Positions 41,992 to 50,390 of a stretch of DNA of 64,000 bases are shown piece by piece. The translations under genes were made by a program, and so were the position numbers. This DNA comes from Cypionkella sp049896245 (GTDB taxonomy: Bacteria > Pseudomonadota > Alphaproteobacteria > Rhodobacterales > Rhodobacteraceae): contig NZ_JAFCTX010000009.1 of the NCBI RefSeq assembly GCF_049896245.1, forward strand, positions 80,075-144,074, in the 5' to 3' direction. The notes beneath the pieces were generated by a model, which worked only from the letters and a program-made list of their open reading frames with translations, was not told the DNA's origin and made no database searches. How positions within the stretch are numbered: position 1 is the first letter of the stretch; every line of letters starts with the position of its first letter.

Positions 41992-43980
41992 TCAAGCCAT
42001 CCTTATCAAAGCGTCCACCGCAACGGCCCCAACGGACCGCACGAGGATCGGGTTAATTTCAATTTCCTCAAGGCTGGCATCCGCCACCATCAGATCGCCC
42101 AACCGCACGGCATCCTCGGCCACCGCCTGCATGTCTGCCTTTACGCGTCCACGATACCCATCGAGCAATCGCCACAACCGCAGCCCCTGCATCGCCGCCA
42201 GCACTTGCGGCGCAGTCACAGGCAAGATCAGCATCACAGTATCGGCCAGCACTTCCGCCGTCACCCCGCCCATCCCCAGCGTCAAACTGACGCCATAAAT
42301 CGGATCGCGCCGCAGCCCCAGCAGGATTTCCCCCACCGCGCCCGTCACCATTTCTTCCACCAGATAGCCAGTCGCCCCCGGCATCTCTTCCTGACCTTCC
42401 AGCGTAGAAAGCCCCAACCGCACCGCCCCCGCTTCGGTCTTATGGGCAAACCCCAAGCCTTTCAGGGCGTAGGGCGGGGTTAACCCCGCCGCCCCTGCGA
42501 TAACCTCAGCAAACGTCCCCGATACCGCACGCGGCACCGCCACCCCCGCGCGGGCCAGCAGCACCTTGCCCTCGGCCTCTGACAGCATCCGGCTATCGCG
42601 CGAAGCCATCGCCACAACGGGCCGCCACCCCGAAACCCCCGGAGCCACCTGCGCCGCCTTTACCGCAGCCAAAGCGGTCTCAAGCCCCATCAAAGTCACA
42701 ACCCCCTGATCCATCAGCGCAATCGCCTGCGCCTCGTCGAAATTTTCAGCCATCGAGGCCACAGGCAAAGCAATCTTGCCACTGGTGTTCTGCGCCAACA
42801 CAATCGCATCCATAGCAGGCTGATACCCCGACGGATCGCAGCGATCATTGCGCGGCGGGTCGATGATATACAGCCCCGCGTCGTAAGCCTCCAGCATCGC
42901 GGTGAACACTTCGGTGGTTTTCGGTCCATCGCCCCAAATAAAGGTATGATAGTCCAACGGATTTGATATGGTGGGGATTTCACCCAGCACCTTGAACAAC
43001 CGATCATGCGTCTCAGTAGGCACTGGCGGAAAATCAATCCCATAAGGGGCCGCCAAATCCGCCACCAACCCGGCCTCACCGCCCGAGCAAGACAGGCTGC
43101 AGATCCGTGTGCCAATCTGTGGCCCATGCACATGGAAAATCTTCAAAGTCTCGATCAGTTCGGAAGGCGTATTCACCTCGGCCACCCCGATCTGGCGCAG
43201 AAACGCCGAAGACGCCGCCCCGCCCCCCGCCAAAGATGCGGTATGCGAGGCCGCCGCCGTCCGGCTGAGCTCGGTCTTGCCCGATTTGATACAGACCACC
43301 CCCTTGCCCATCGCCCGCGCGCGCTCGGCCAAAGCCGCAAAAGCCACCGCGTCGTCGATGCCCTCAATATACATGCCCAAGGCGGTGACGCGCGGATCAT
43401 CCAGCAAAGCTCCCGCCAGATCGGCCAGCCCCACCACCGCCGCATTGCCCAGGCAGGCAACATAAGCCACCGGCAACGCCCGCTTCTGCATGCCGAGATT
43501 GATCACGATGTTCGAGGATTGACTGACCAAAGCCACGCCTTTCGCCACCGGAATCCCGCCATGCTGATCCGGCCACAGCAGCGCCCCGTCGAGGTAATTG
43601 ATCACCCCATAACAGTTCGGCCCCAAGATCGGCATATTCCCCGCCGCCGCAATCAACCTCTCCTGCAACTCCGGCTCCCCGGCCTCTGTCCAGCCAGAGG
43701 CAAAACAAATCGCCCCGCCCGCGCCCATCGCCGCAAGTTCCGCCACCACCTCAATCGTCGCGAACCGGTTCACCCCGATAAACGTCGCATCCGGCGCTGC
43801 GGGCAGATCGGCCAAAGACGCATAGACGCGCAACCCGCCAATCTTGGCCTTGCTCGGATGCACGGGCCAAATGTCGCCGGCAAACCCCATCTTGCGGCAT
43901 TGCTCGATCACATTCAGCGCCCAACCCGCGCCCAGCACGGCAATGGATTTGGGGCGGAGCAAGCGGTCGAGGTTTTTCAT
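41992..43980 (-). CDS. Acyl-CoA synthetase, NDP-forming (acetate-CoA ligase ADP-forming type)
   Basis: A 662-residue single-chain ligase of the ADP-forming acyl-CoA synthetase family. Domain order: CoA-binding (SIAVLGAGWALNVIEQCRKM at the start, ILGPNCYGVINYLDG near 135), succinyl-CoA-ligase-like middle (ICSLSCSGGEAGLVADLAAP near 295, PLDYHTFIWGD near 340) and a C-terminal ATP-grasp (YALKGLGFAHKTEAGAVRLG near 505, MVTGAVGEILLGL near 550). Its place in a carnitine cluster suggests it activates carnitine, crotonobetaine or gamma-butyrobetaine; this is inference. GGAGG six bases before ATG 43980 sets the start. A REP half is embedded near residue 500. Confidence 0.85.
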   Translation of the reverse strand: MKNLDRLLRPKSIAVLGAGWALNVIEQCRKMGFAGDIWPVHPSKAKIGGLRVYASLADLPAAPDATFIGVNRFATIEVVAELAAMGAGGAICFASGWTEAGEPELQERLIAAAGNMPILGPNCYGVINYLDGALLWPDQHGGIPVAKGVALVSQSSNIVINLGMQKRALPVAYVACLGNAAVVGLADLAGALLDDPRVTALGMYIEGIDDAVAFAALAERARAMGKGVVCIKSGKTELSRTAAASHTASLAGGGAASSAFLRQIGVAEVNTPSELIETLKIFHVHGPQIGTRICSLSCSGGEAGLVADLAAPYGIDFPPVPTETHDRLFKVLGEIPTISNPLDYHTFIWGDGPKTTEVFTAMLEAYDAGLYIIDPPRNDRCDPSGYQPAMDAIVLAQNTSGKIALPVASMAENFDEAQAIALMDQGVVTLMGLETALAAVKAAQVAPGVSGWRPVVAMASRDSRMLSEAEGKVLLARAGVAVPRAVSGTFAEVIAGAAGLTPPYALKGLGFAHKTEAGAVRLGLSTLEGQEEMPGATGYLVEEMVTGAVGEILLGLRRDPIYGVSLTLGMGGVTAEVLADTVMLILPVTAPQVLAAMQGLRLWRLLDGYRGRVKADMQAVAEDAVRLGDLMVADASLEEIEINPILVRSVGAVAVDALIRMA
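42469..42490. repeat. Single REP arm inside the CoA-ligase gene
   Basis: The 22-base arm starting GTAGGGCGGGGTTAAC differs at one base from the REP arms at 2741 and 3033, and makes the hairpin GGCGGGGTTAACCCCGCC (a perfect 18-base palindrome). It is translated as part of the ligase (around AGLTPPYALKG). Confidence 0.85.
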
Positions 43981-44008
43981 ACCCAACCTCCGCGCCCTGC
44001 ATAAACCG

Positions 44009-44054
44009 CCGGGGCGCTGCCCCGGACCCCGGGATACTTAAGAACAGATGAAAG
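44009..44054 (+). repeat. Dispersed repeat R6
   Basis: CCGGGGC-GCT-GCCCCGG hairpin (44009-44025) then CCCCGGGATACTTAAGAACA and GATGAAAG. It is the inverted partner of R7 across 116 bases, inside the carnitine operon. Confidence 0.8.
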
Positions 44055-44170
44055 GGAAAATAGGCGCCGCCCTGCCACAACGGGCAGAGCGGTTTCACCT
44101 GTTACCGTCATCGGCGTCCCCGCCTGTTCGGTAAGTTTGGTCTGACGCAAAGGCATTAACATCGCGTTAC

Positions 44171-44220
44171 TTTCATCTGTTCCTAAATATCCTCGGGGGT
44201 CCGGGGGCAGACAGCCCCGG
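44171..44220 (-). repeat. Dispersed repeat R7
   Basis: TTTCATCTGTTCCTAAATAT and following bases are identical over 27 bases to R3 in the CocE gene; a CCGGGG/CCCCGG hairpin (44201-44220) follows. It lies just downstream of the SelW-like gene. Confidence 0.85.
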
Positions 44221-44236
44221 GCGCTTGCAGCAGGCG

Positions 44237-44539
44237 CTAGCCTTGGTCTTTCCCTCCACGGTCGATATGGCCCAGATCCCGCTCTGGCCACACCCGATCC
44301 CGTACCATCTGCTTAAGCACCTTAACATCCGGAAAACCGCCCATTTCCTTGCGATCCCAGATCACCTCACCATCCAAAGTGATCTGAAACATCCCGCCCG
44401 TCGCCGGGATCAGCGTGACCGAGGCGATGTCCTGCCCGAAGGTCGACAGCAATTCCTGCGCCATCCAAGCCGTGCGCAGCAGCCAGTTGCATTGCGTGCA
44501 ATAGGCAAGGGTGATCACCGGACGCTTGATATCGTTCAT
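44237..44539 (-). CDS. SelT/SelW/SelH (Rdx) family protein, Cys form
   Basis: A 100-residue thioredoxin-like protein with the redox motif in TLAYCTQCNWLLRTAWMAQE (Cys14-x-x-Cys17) and the typical TPATGGMFQITLDGEVIWDR-like strand pair, then GGFPDVKVLKQMVRD. In selenoprotein W the second Cys position of the family is Sec; here both are Cys. It is a small cytoplasmic redox protein of unknown partner. It is the gene after the acyl-CoA dehydrogenase, 15 bases away, in the carnitine operon. Confidence 0.85.
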   Translation of the reverse strand: MNDIKRPVITLAYCTQCNWLLRTAWMAQELLSTFGQDIASVTLIPATGGMFQITLDGEVIWDRKEMGGFPDVKVLKQMVRDRVWPERDLGHIDRGGKDQG

Positions 44540-44554
44540 GAATATGGCCTTTCG

Positions 44555-45718
44555 CTAGGCGCCAAACGGCCGCAGCAACTCGCGGCTGATGATATGGCGC
44601 TGGATTTCCGAGGTGCCTTCCCAGATCCGCTCCACCCGTGCGTCCCGCCAGATCCGTTCCAGTGGCAGCTCGTCCATCAGCCCCATGCCGCCGTGAATCT
44701 GGATCGCCTCATCCGCGATCATCGCCAAAACTTCGGTGGCCTTCAGCTTGGCCATCGACATATCGGCTTCCGTCACTGTCCCCTGATCGTATTTCCAAGC
44801 CGCTTCCCGCGTCAGCAATTCCGCCGCTTTCAACTCCAGTGCCATATCGGCCAGTTTGAACGAAATCCCCTGAAACTTGCCAATCTGCTGACCGAACTGC
44901 TTGCGCTCCGCCGCATAGGAAATAGCGTGGCCCAAGGCGCGCTCGGCCCTCCCTAGACAGGTCGAGGCCACTTGCAGCCGGGTCGCCCCCAACCATTTGC
45001 CCGCCACTTCAAAGCCCTTATGCACTTCGCCGAGGATCTGACTGGCTGGCAGACGACAATCATCAAACTCCAAAATCATGTTGTTATAGCCACGGTGCGA
45101 GACGTTGCGATAGCCCTCGCGCACGGTGAACCCCGGCGTGCCTTTATCGACCAAAAACGCCGTGATCAGCTTTTTCGGCCCGCGCGGTGTGTCTTCCTCC
45201 CCGGTCGCCACCCAGACAATCGCAAAATCGGCGACATCGGCATGGCTGATGAAATGCTTGGTGCCATTTAGGACATAATCGCCACCATCCGCCTTGGCGA
45301 AAGCCTTCATCGAACGCAGATCCGAGCCTGACCCCGGCTCCGTCATCGCTTGGCAGTCGTGCTTCTCGGCCCGGATACAGGGAAACAAATACTTCTCACG
45401 CTGCTCGGTCGTGCAGGCGAGCAAAATGTTGGAAGGCCGCGCCACACAGTTCCAATGCAACGCATAGTTCGCCTTGCCCAGCTCCTTTTCGTAAAGCAAC
45501 CACGTCAACGTATCTAGGCCCGCACCACCCACATCCTCCGGCATATTCGCCGCGTAAAGTCCCGCTGCCACCGCTTTTTGCGAGATTTCCTTGCGCAGGT
45601 CTTCCCGCAAAACCCCGGTGCGCTCCACCTCCGCCTCATGCGGGAACAACTCGTTCTCCACGAAGGCGCGGGTGGTGTCGATGATCATCTGTTGTTCTTC
45701 AGACAGGCCGAAATTCAT
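44555..45718 (-). CDS. Acyl-CoA dehydrogenase, CaiA-like
   Basis: A 387-residue FAD acyl-CoA dehydrogenase of normal length. CQAMTEPGSGSDLRSMKAFA near 133 and RWLGATRLQVAS-type sequence near 230 fit the family; the C-terminal QIHGGMGLMDELPLERIWRD and WEGTSEIQRHIISREL hold the flavin and substrate contacts. In this cluster a role in oxidising gamma-butyrobetainyl-CoA to crotonobetainyl-CoA is plausible (CaiA runs the reverse in anaerobes). An ordinary short-chain acyl-CoA dehydrogenase is the alternative. Confidence 0.85.
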   Translation of the reverse strand: MNFGLSEEQQMIIDTTRAFVENELFPHEAEVERTGVLREDLRKEISQKAVAAGLYAANMPEDVGGAGLDTLTWLLYEKELGKANYALHWNCVARPSNILLACTTEQREKYLFPCIRAEKHDCQAMTEPGSGSDLRSMKAFAKADGGDYVLNGTKHFISHADVADFAIVWVATGEEDTPRGPKKLITAFLVDKGTPGFTVREGYRNVSHRGYNNMILEFDDCRLPASQILGEVHKGFEVAGKWLGATRLQVASTCLGRAERALGHAISYAAERKQFGQQIGKFQGISFKLADMALELKAAELLTREAAWKYDQGTVTEADMSMAKLKATEVLAMIADEAIQIHGGMGLMDELPLERIWRDARVERIWEGTSEIQRHIISRELLRPFGA

Positions 45719-45727
45719 TTCATTTCC

Positions 45728-46480
45728 TTACGGATCAACGTTATAGGTCATGCCATCGACTGCCAGCGCCTGGCCCGAAACCATGCGCGCGCCTTCAGAG
45801 GCGAGGTATAGCGCCATTGCGGCGACGTCTTCGGGGTCGGTCAACCGCTTCAGCGCCGTGCCCGACGCATAGCCTTGCCGCACCGCATCGGGCGTCATGC
45901 CCTTGGCTTGCGCCTCGGCCTCAATCACCAGATCAATGCGCGGCCCATTCACCGAACCGGGGCAGATCGCATTGGCGCGGATGCCATGCGGTCCCAGCTC
46001 CATCGCCACGGTTTTCATCAGCCCGATCACCCCCCATTTCGCCGCCACATAGGGTGCGCGGAACGGGTTGCCATAAAGCCCGGCGGTCGAGGACATGAAG
46101 ATCATCACGCCCTTGCCCGCCGGTTTCATTAGCCTTGCGGCATGTTTTGCCGCCAACATCGCGCCATCGAGATTGACGGCCAGACACTGATGCCAAGCCG
46201 CCAAATCCATATCCTCAATCGCCGCCGTCGGCCCCTTGATCCCGGCATTGGCGCAGAGTACATCCAGCCCGCCCCATTCCGCCGCGATCTGGGCAAACAG
46301 CGCGGTCATCGCGGGTTCATCGCTCGCATCGCAGACCGAACCTCGCATCCCAGCGGGCAAGGTCGCGAGCATGCCCGCATCCACATCCGTCACCCAAACG
46401 CGATAGCCCGCCCCGGCAAAGGCTTTCGCCATCACCAGACCAATGCCATTCGCGCCTGCGGTGATCAGAACGGTTTTCAC
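45728..46480 (-). CDS. Short-chain dehydrogenase/reductase (SDR)
   Basis: A 250-residue classical SDR. The nucleotide motif is LITAGANGIGLVMA (the first Gly of T-G-x-x-x-G-I-G is Ala), D-A-S-D follows, NAG is in LCANAGIKG, and the catalytic set is Ser in FMSSTAG and Y-x-x-x-K in APYVAAKWG. It resembles 3-hydroxybutyrate dehydrogenases, which could process acetoacetate released by the BKACE step; this is inference. The GTG start at 46480 overlaps the stop of the carnitine dehydrogenase gene by four bases. Confidence 0.85.
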   Translation of the reverse strand: MKTVLITAGANGIGLVMAKAFAGAGYRVWVTDVDAGMLATLPAGMRGSVCDASDEPAMTALFAQIAAEWGGLDVLCANAGIKGPTAAIEDMDLAAWHQCLAVNLDGAMLAAKHAARLMKPAGKGVMIFMSSTAGLYGNPFRAPYVAAKWGVIGLMKTVAMELGPHGIRANAICPGSVNGPRIDLVIEAEAQAKGMTPDAVRQGYASGTALKRLTDPEDVAAMALYLASEGARMVSGQALAVDGMTYNVDP

Positions 46481-47943
46481 TTCTTCTGCCCCACAGCCCG
46501 ACCCGCGCCTTCCGGCAGCGGCAACCCGGCTTGCGCATCCGCAATAGCCTTCAACTTCGGCCAAACCTCTGCCGAGGCCGGGGCCGATTTGCCCGAAGCC
46601 ATGTTCACATGCAGGCACAACTGCTCAATCGTGGCGACGCAATCGTCACCCTTCATGATCCGCACGAAACTACGGAAACGTTTTTCATCCGCCGAAATGA
46701 TCTGCAGCGTCCCGGTCAACCGATCCCCCAGTTTCGCCTCACCCAGATGCCGGATATGGGTTTCAGCCGAGTAGAACGAATTCCCCGCAGCCACATAGTC
46801 CATCCCGGCACCGATCAGTCGCAGGAAGGCATCGACGGTTTCCGAATTGGCAAAATAATAGCGGCTTTCGGTCATATGGCCATTGTAGTCGATCCAGCCC
46901 GGCAGCACCTGCATCTGCGCCATCACCAAGGGAGCATTCTTCGGGGCCGCGTCGATTTCAGCATGGAACGCCACCGCGCGCGCCGCGTCATGTTCGCGCA
47001 GAACCTTGCCCGCACCCCAGTTGCGGTCTTTCAAGGCACGCAGGAAGCCGATCAGGTTGCTGTCGCGAATACGCTCCAACTCACGGATCGAATGCGCGCC
47101 CGATTGCGCATCCGACTGGCCCGCGATCAGATCGACCAACGCGTCATTGAACTCCGGCACGTCGGTCAGCTTGGTCCAAGGCGCGGTCAGATACGGCCCG
47201 AACTGCGCCATGAAATGCTTCATGCCCGCCTCGCCGCCCGCGACGCGGTAAGTCTCAAAGAGCCCCATCTGGCCCCAGCGCAACCCGAATCCCATGCGGA
47301 TCGACTCGTCGATTTCTTCCGTCGTCGCTACGCCATCCTTCACCAGCCACAACGCCTCGCGCCACACCGCTTCCAGAAAACGGTCGGCGATATGGGCGTC
47401 GATTTCCTTGCGGATATGCAGCGGGAACATGCCGATCTCTTTCAGGATCAGCTTGGCATTCTCGATCACCGCCGGGTCAGATTTCGGCGACGGCACCACT
47501 TCGGCGAGGGGGAGAAGGTAGACCGGGTTGAACGGATGGGCGACGAAAATCACCCCCGGATTGGCGGCATTTTCCTGCAACTCAGACGGTTTGAACCCGC
47601 TGGTCGATGAGCCAATCGGAGTCCCCAATTCCGCCGATTGTTGGATCTGTGCAAACACCCGATGCTTCAAATCCAGCCGCTCTGACACCGATTCCTGAAT
47701 GTAATGCGCGCCTTCGACGGCTTCGGTAATGGTCTGCGCGAAGCTAAGCTTACCCTCGGCTGGCATCGGAATATCACTAAGTGCAGGCAGCGACGCCCGC
47801 GCATTCGCCATCACTTCGCTGATCTTGCGCTCTGCCTGCGGATCGGGATCGAACACCGACACATTCCAGCCGTTGAGCAAAAACCGAGCCGCCCACCCGC
47901 CGCCAATAACCCCACCACCAATGATCGCTGCTTTTTTCGTCAT
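46477..47943 (-). CDS. lcdH: Carnitine 3-dehydrogenase fused to betainyl-CoA thioesterase
   Basis: A 488-residue bifunctional enzyme. Residues 1 to about 320 are a 3-hydroxyacyl-CoA-dehydrogenase-like NAD enzyme (KKAAIIGGGVIGGGWAARFL, SSTSGFKPSEL, VAHPFNPVYLLPLAEVV), the carnitine 3-dehydrogenase type that makes 3-dehydrocarnitine. Residues about 335-470 are a hotdog thioesterase (LPGWIDYNGHMTESRYYFAN). This fusion is known from carnitine-degrading alphaproteobacteria, where the thioesterase releases glycine betaine from betainyl-CoA. The neighbouring BKACE gene supplies the intermediate step. Confidence 0.9.
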   Translation of the reverse strand: MTKKAAIIGGGVIGGGWAARFLLNGWNVSVFDPDPQAERKISEVMANARASLPALSDIPMPAEGKLSFAQTITEAVEGAHYIQESVSERLDLKHRVFAQIQQSAELGTPIGSSTSGFKPSELQENAANPGVIFVAHPFNPVYLLPLAEVVPSPKSDPAVIENAKLILKEIGMFPLHIRKEIDAHIADRFLEAVWREALWLVKDGVATTEEIDESIRMGFGLRWGQMGLFETYRVAGGEAGMKHFMAQFGPYLTAPWTKLTDVPEFNDALVDLIAGQSDAQSGAHSIRELERIRDSNLIGFLRALKDRNWGAGKVLREHDAARAVAFHAEIDAAPKNAPLVMAQMQVLPGWIDYNGHMTESRYYFANSETVDAFLRLIGAGMDYVAAGNSFYSAETHIRHLGEAKLGDRLTGTLQIISADEKRFRSFVRIMKGDDCVATIEQLCLHVNMASGKSAPASAEVWPKLKAIADAQAGLPLPEGAGRAVGQKK

Positions 47944-48028
47944 TTCGTTTCCTCATCCGCCGCACGATTGCTTGGCCCATACGGTGCCTTCGCGACCAAA
48001 ATTTTATTCGCCATAGTCGAAACCTGAC

Positions 48029-48400
48029 CTATTGATCACCTTCCCACCGACAGGACATCTGGTGAATGCCACCATTAGGAAACGGCATTGCTTCCTTATT
48101 CCATTGAGTTCCTGATCGCCTGATCACATAAGTGCCGCTACTACGAACCGGACTTCCTCCCGCCGAGCTGCACTCTTGCGAGAATTTAGCCTCAGCGAGC
48201 CGTGCATTTGATGCGTCAGGTTTCACAGCAGGATCGAACATTTCCAAGACGCCCGGCTCTTTCCGGAAATCAAACGCACCGCCAAACGCCACCCAATCGT
48301 TGTAGAATTGCGTCGAGCCCGGGCGAGGCGTTCCAACATTGCTGCCCAAGTTTGGAACGCAAGCAGACAGCAGAAGAACCAGAGCAAGCGCCCGCATCAT
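48029..48400 (-). CDS. Small predicted lipoprotein in the carnitine operon
   Basis: A 123-residue protein with a lipobox signal: ALALVLLLSAC, Cys near residue 14. The mature part has no recognised domain; it contains two further Cys (ECSSAG and MSCRW) that could form a disulfide and ends in a Trp-rich region. Its start overlaps the stop of the BKACE gene as ATGA, so it is translated from the carnitine operon. A periplasmic role in uptake or envelope sensing is possible but not shown. Confidence 0.7.
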   Translation of the reverse strand: MMRALALVLLLSACVPNLGSNVGTPRPGSTQFYNDWVAFGGAFDFRKEPGVLEMFDPAVKPDASNARLAEAKFSQECSSAGGSPVRSSGTYVIRRSGTQWNKEAMPFPNGGIHQMSCRWEGDQ

Positions 48401-49311
48401 TTCGCCAACGGCGCGCGCTTCTCCAGCTTCAGCTTCGTCCGCACCTCAGCTGGGGTAATAACCCGCGCGCCCAAATTGCTGATGATCGTCACCGCCCGCT
48501 CCACCAGTTGCGCGTTGGTGGCCAGCACGCCCTTATCCAGCCACAGGTTATCCTCTAGCCCGACCCGCACGTTGCCGCCCGCCAGCACCGAGGCCGCGAC
48601 ATAGGGCATCTGGTTGCGGCCAATCGCAAAGGCGCTCCAATGCCAATCGGCAGGCACATTGTTGACCATGGCAAGGAAGGTGTTCAGATCATCCGGCGCG
48701 CCCCATGGCACGCCCATGCACAGCTGCACCAAAGTCGGCGCCGGGATCACGCCTTCGCGCGCGAGTTCCTTCGCCAGCCACAGATGCCCGGTGTCAAACG
48801 CCTCAATCTCAATCCGCACGCCCGCCGCCGTCATCCGCTTGGCCATATCCCGCAACATACCGGGGGTGTTGACCATCACATAATCGGCCTCGTTGAAGTT
48901 CATCGTGCCACAATCGAGCGTGCAAATCTCGGGCCGACATTCGACCACATGCGCCACCCGCGCCGTAGCCCCGACCATATCGGAATGGCCCGCCATCTGG
49001 CCCATCTTCTCGGTGCCGTCAAACAGCAAATCGCCGCCCATCCCCGCCGTCAGGTTCAGCACCACATCGGTGCCAGAATCCCTGATCCGCTCCGTCACTT
49101 CGCGGTACAAAGCCAGATCGCGGCTGGGTTTGCCGGTTTCCGGGTCACGCACATGGCAATGCACCACCGCCGCCCCAGCCTTGGCCGCATCAATCGCCGA
49201 TTTCGCGATTTGCTCAGGCGAGCGCGGCACATGCGGGCTGCGGTCCTGCGTGCCGCCAGATCCGGTGACGGCACAGGTGATGAAAACTTCGCGGTTCATG
49301 GCCAAGGGCAT
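48397..49311 (-). CDS. BKACE (DUF849) 3-keto acid cleavage enzyme
   Basis: A 304-residue TIM-barrel enzyme of the beta-keto acid cleavage family. The zinc ligands are in AAVVHCHVRDPETG (His51 and His53), and a C-terminal NVRVGLEDNLWLDKG segment carries the conserved Glu region. With acetyl-CoA it should split 3-dehydrocarnitine into acetoacetate and betainyl-CoA. The carnitine-dehydrogenase/thioesterase fusion next door supports this substrate over other keto acids. It is the first gene of the minus-strand operon, divergent from the CdhR-type regulator. Confidence 0.9.
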   Translation of the reverse strand: MPLAMNREVFITCAVTGSGGTQDRSPHVPRSPEQIAKSAIDAAKAGAAVVHCHVRDPETGKPSRDLALYREVTERIRDSGTDVVLNLTAGMGGDLLFDGTEKMGQMAGHSDMVGATARVAHVVECRPEICTLDCGTMNFNEADYVMVNTPGMLRDMAKRMTAAGVRIEIEAFDTGHLWLAKELAREGVIPAPTLVQLCMGVPWGAPDDLNTFLAMVNNVPADWHWSAFAIGRNQMPYVAASVLAGGNVRVGLEDNLWLDKGVLATNAQLVERAVTIISNLGARVITPAEVRTKLKLEKRAPLAK

Positions 49312-49384
49312 GGGAATCCTCCAATTCGGTTGCCCACACCATAACCAGCTTGCAACGCCACGCTTGACGATTTACGCAATATTC

Positions 49385-50359
49385 ATGGCAAAACCCGCAA
49401 AAATCAACACATCCATCTTCGCGCCCAGCACCGAGCCGCTCACCCTCGCCCTATTGGTCCTACCGCAATCCTCGATCCTCGAAGTCGCCTCCACCCTAGA
49501 CCCGCTGCGCTCCGCCAACCGCCACCTCGGCCAAGACGCCTACCGCTGGCGGGTTGTCTCCCCCGATGGCCGCCCCGTCCCGCTGACCTGCGGCATTGAA
49601 CTTCCCTCCAACGGCCCGCTGTCCGCCGCCGAAGGCGCCGACGCCCTCATCGTCATCGCCGGATTCCAGCAATCCCACTCCGCCACCCAACCTCTGATCC
49701 GCGATCTCTCCCGCAGCGCCCCCCGTTTCAAAGCCATCGGCGGCATCGACGCAGGCGCATGGGTTCTCGCCCGCGCAGGCTTGCTGAACGGCTACAAGAC
49801 AACGGTGCATTGGGAAGACCTTGAGGATTTCGCCGCCACCCATCCGCAGATCGACACCGCCCCCGACCGCTTTGTGATCGACCGCAACCGTTTCACCGCA
49901 GGTGGAGCCGCCCCGGCCTGCGATCTGATGCTGCACCTGATCCGCCTCCGCCACGGCCCCGCTTTGGCTTTGCAAGTGGCGGCCTCTTTCATCACCACCG
50001 CCCGCGACGGGTCAGAGCCGCAAATGACCAGCACAAAGCCCGACCCCCGGTTAGATCCCCGCGTATCTGCCGCCATCGCGCGCATGGAAGCCACCCTAGA
50101 CACCCCAGAAACCACAGCGCAAACCGCCGCCGCCATCGGTCTCTCCCCCCGCCGCTTAGAGCAAATTTTCCAACAAAGCTTGGGCTTGCCCCCCGCCACC
50201 TACGCCCTGACCCTGCGCCTCGCCGCCGCCCGCCGCATGATCACCGACACCCGCCACCCCTTGGCCGAAGTCGCCCTACGCTGCGGCTTTTCCTCGGCCT
50301 CAGCCCTTTCACGCAGCTTTCGCGCGAACCTTGGCCAAGCCCCGAGCCAACTGCGATAG
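49385..50359 (+). CDS. cdhR: CdhR-type AraC/GlxA-family regulator
   Basis: A 324-residue regulator: an N-terminal DJ-1/PfpI-like ligand domain (EPLTLALLVLPQSSILEVAS and IAGFQQSHSATQPL) and a C-terminal pair of AraC helix-turn-helices (TAAAIGLSPRRLEQIFQQSL and EVALRCGFSSASALSRSFRA). Carnitine-dehydrogenase regulators (CdhR) have this layout, and the gene is divergent from the carnitine operon over 73 bases. It probably activates that operon in response to carnitine; GbdR-type glycine betaine sensing is the alternative. Repeat pair R8 follows. Confidence 0.85.
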   Translation: MAKPAKINTSIFAPSTEPLTLALLVLPQSSILEVASTLDPLRSANRHLGQDAYRWRVVSPDGRPVPLTCGIELPSNGPLSAAEGADALIVIAGFQQSHSATQPLIRDLSRSAPRFKAIGGIDAGAWVLARAGLLNGYKTTVHWEDLEDFAATHPQIDTAPDRFVIDRNRFTAGGAAPACDLMLHLIRLRHGPALALQVAASFITTARDGSEPQMTSTKPDPRLDPRVSAAIARMEATLDTPETTAQTAAAIGLSPRRLEQIFQQSLGLPPATYALTLRLAAARRMITDTRHPLAEVALRCGFSSASALSRSFRANLGQAPSQLR

Positions 50360-50390
50360 CCTACGCCGCCACAAAGCGGATGCGCACAGC

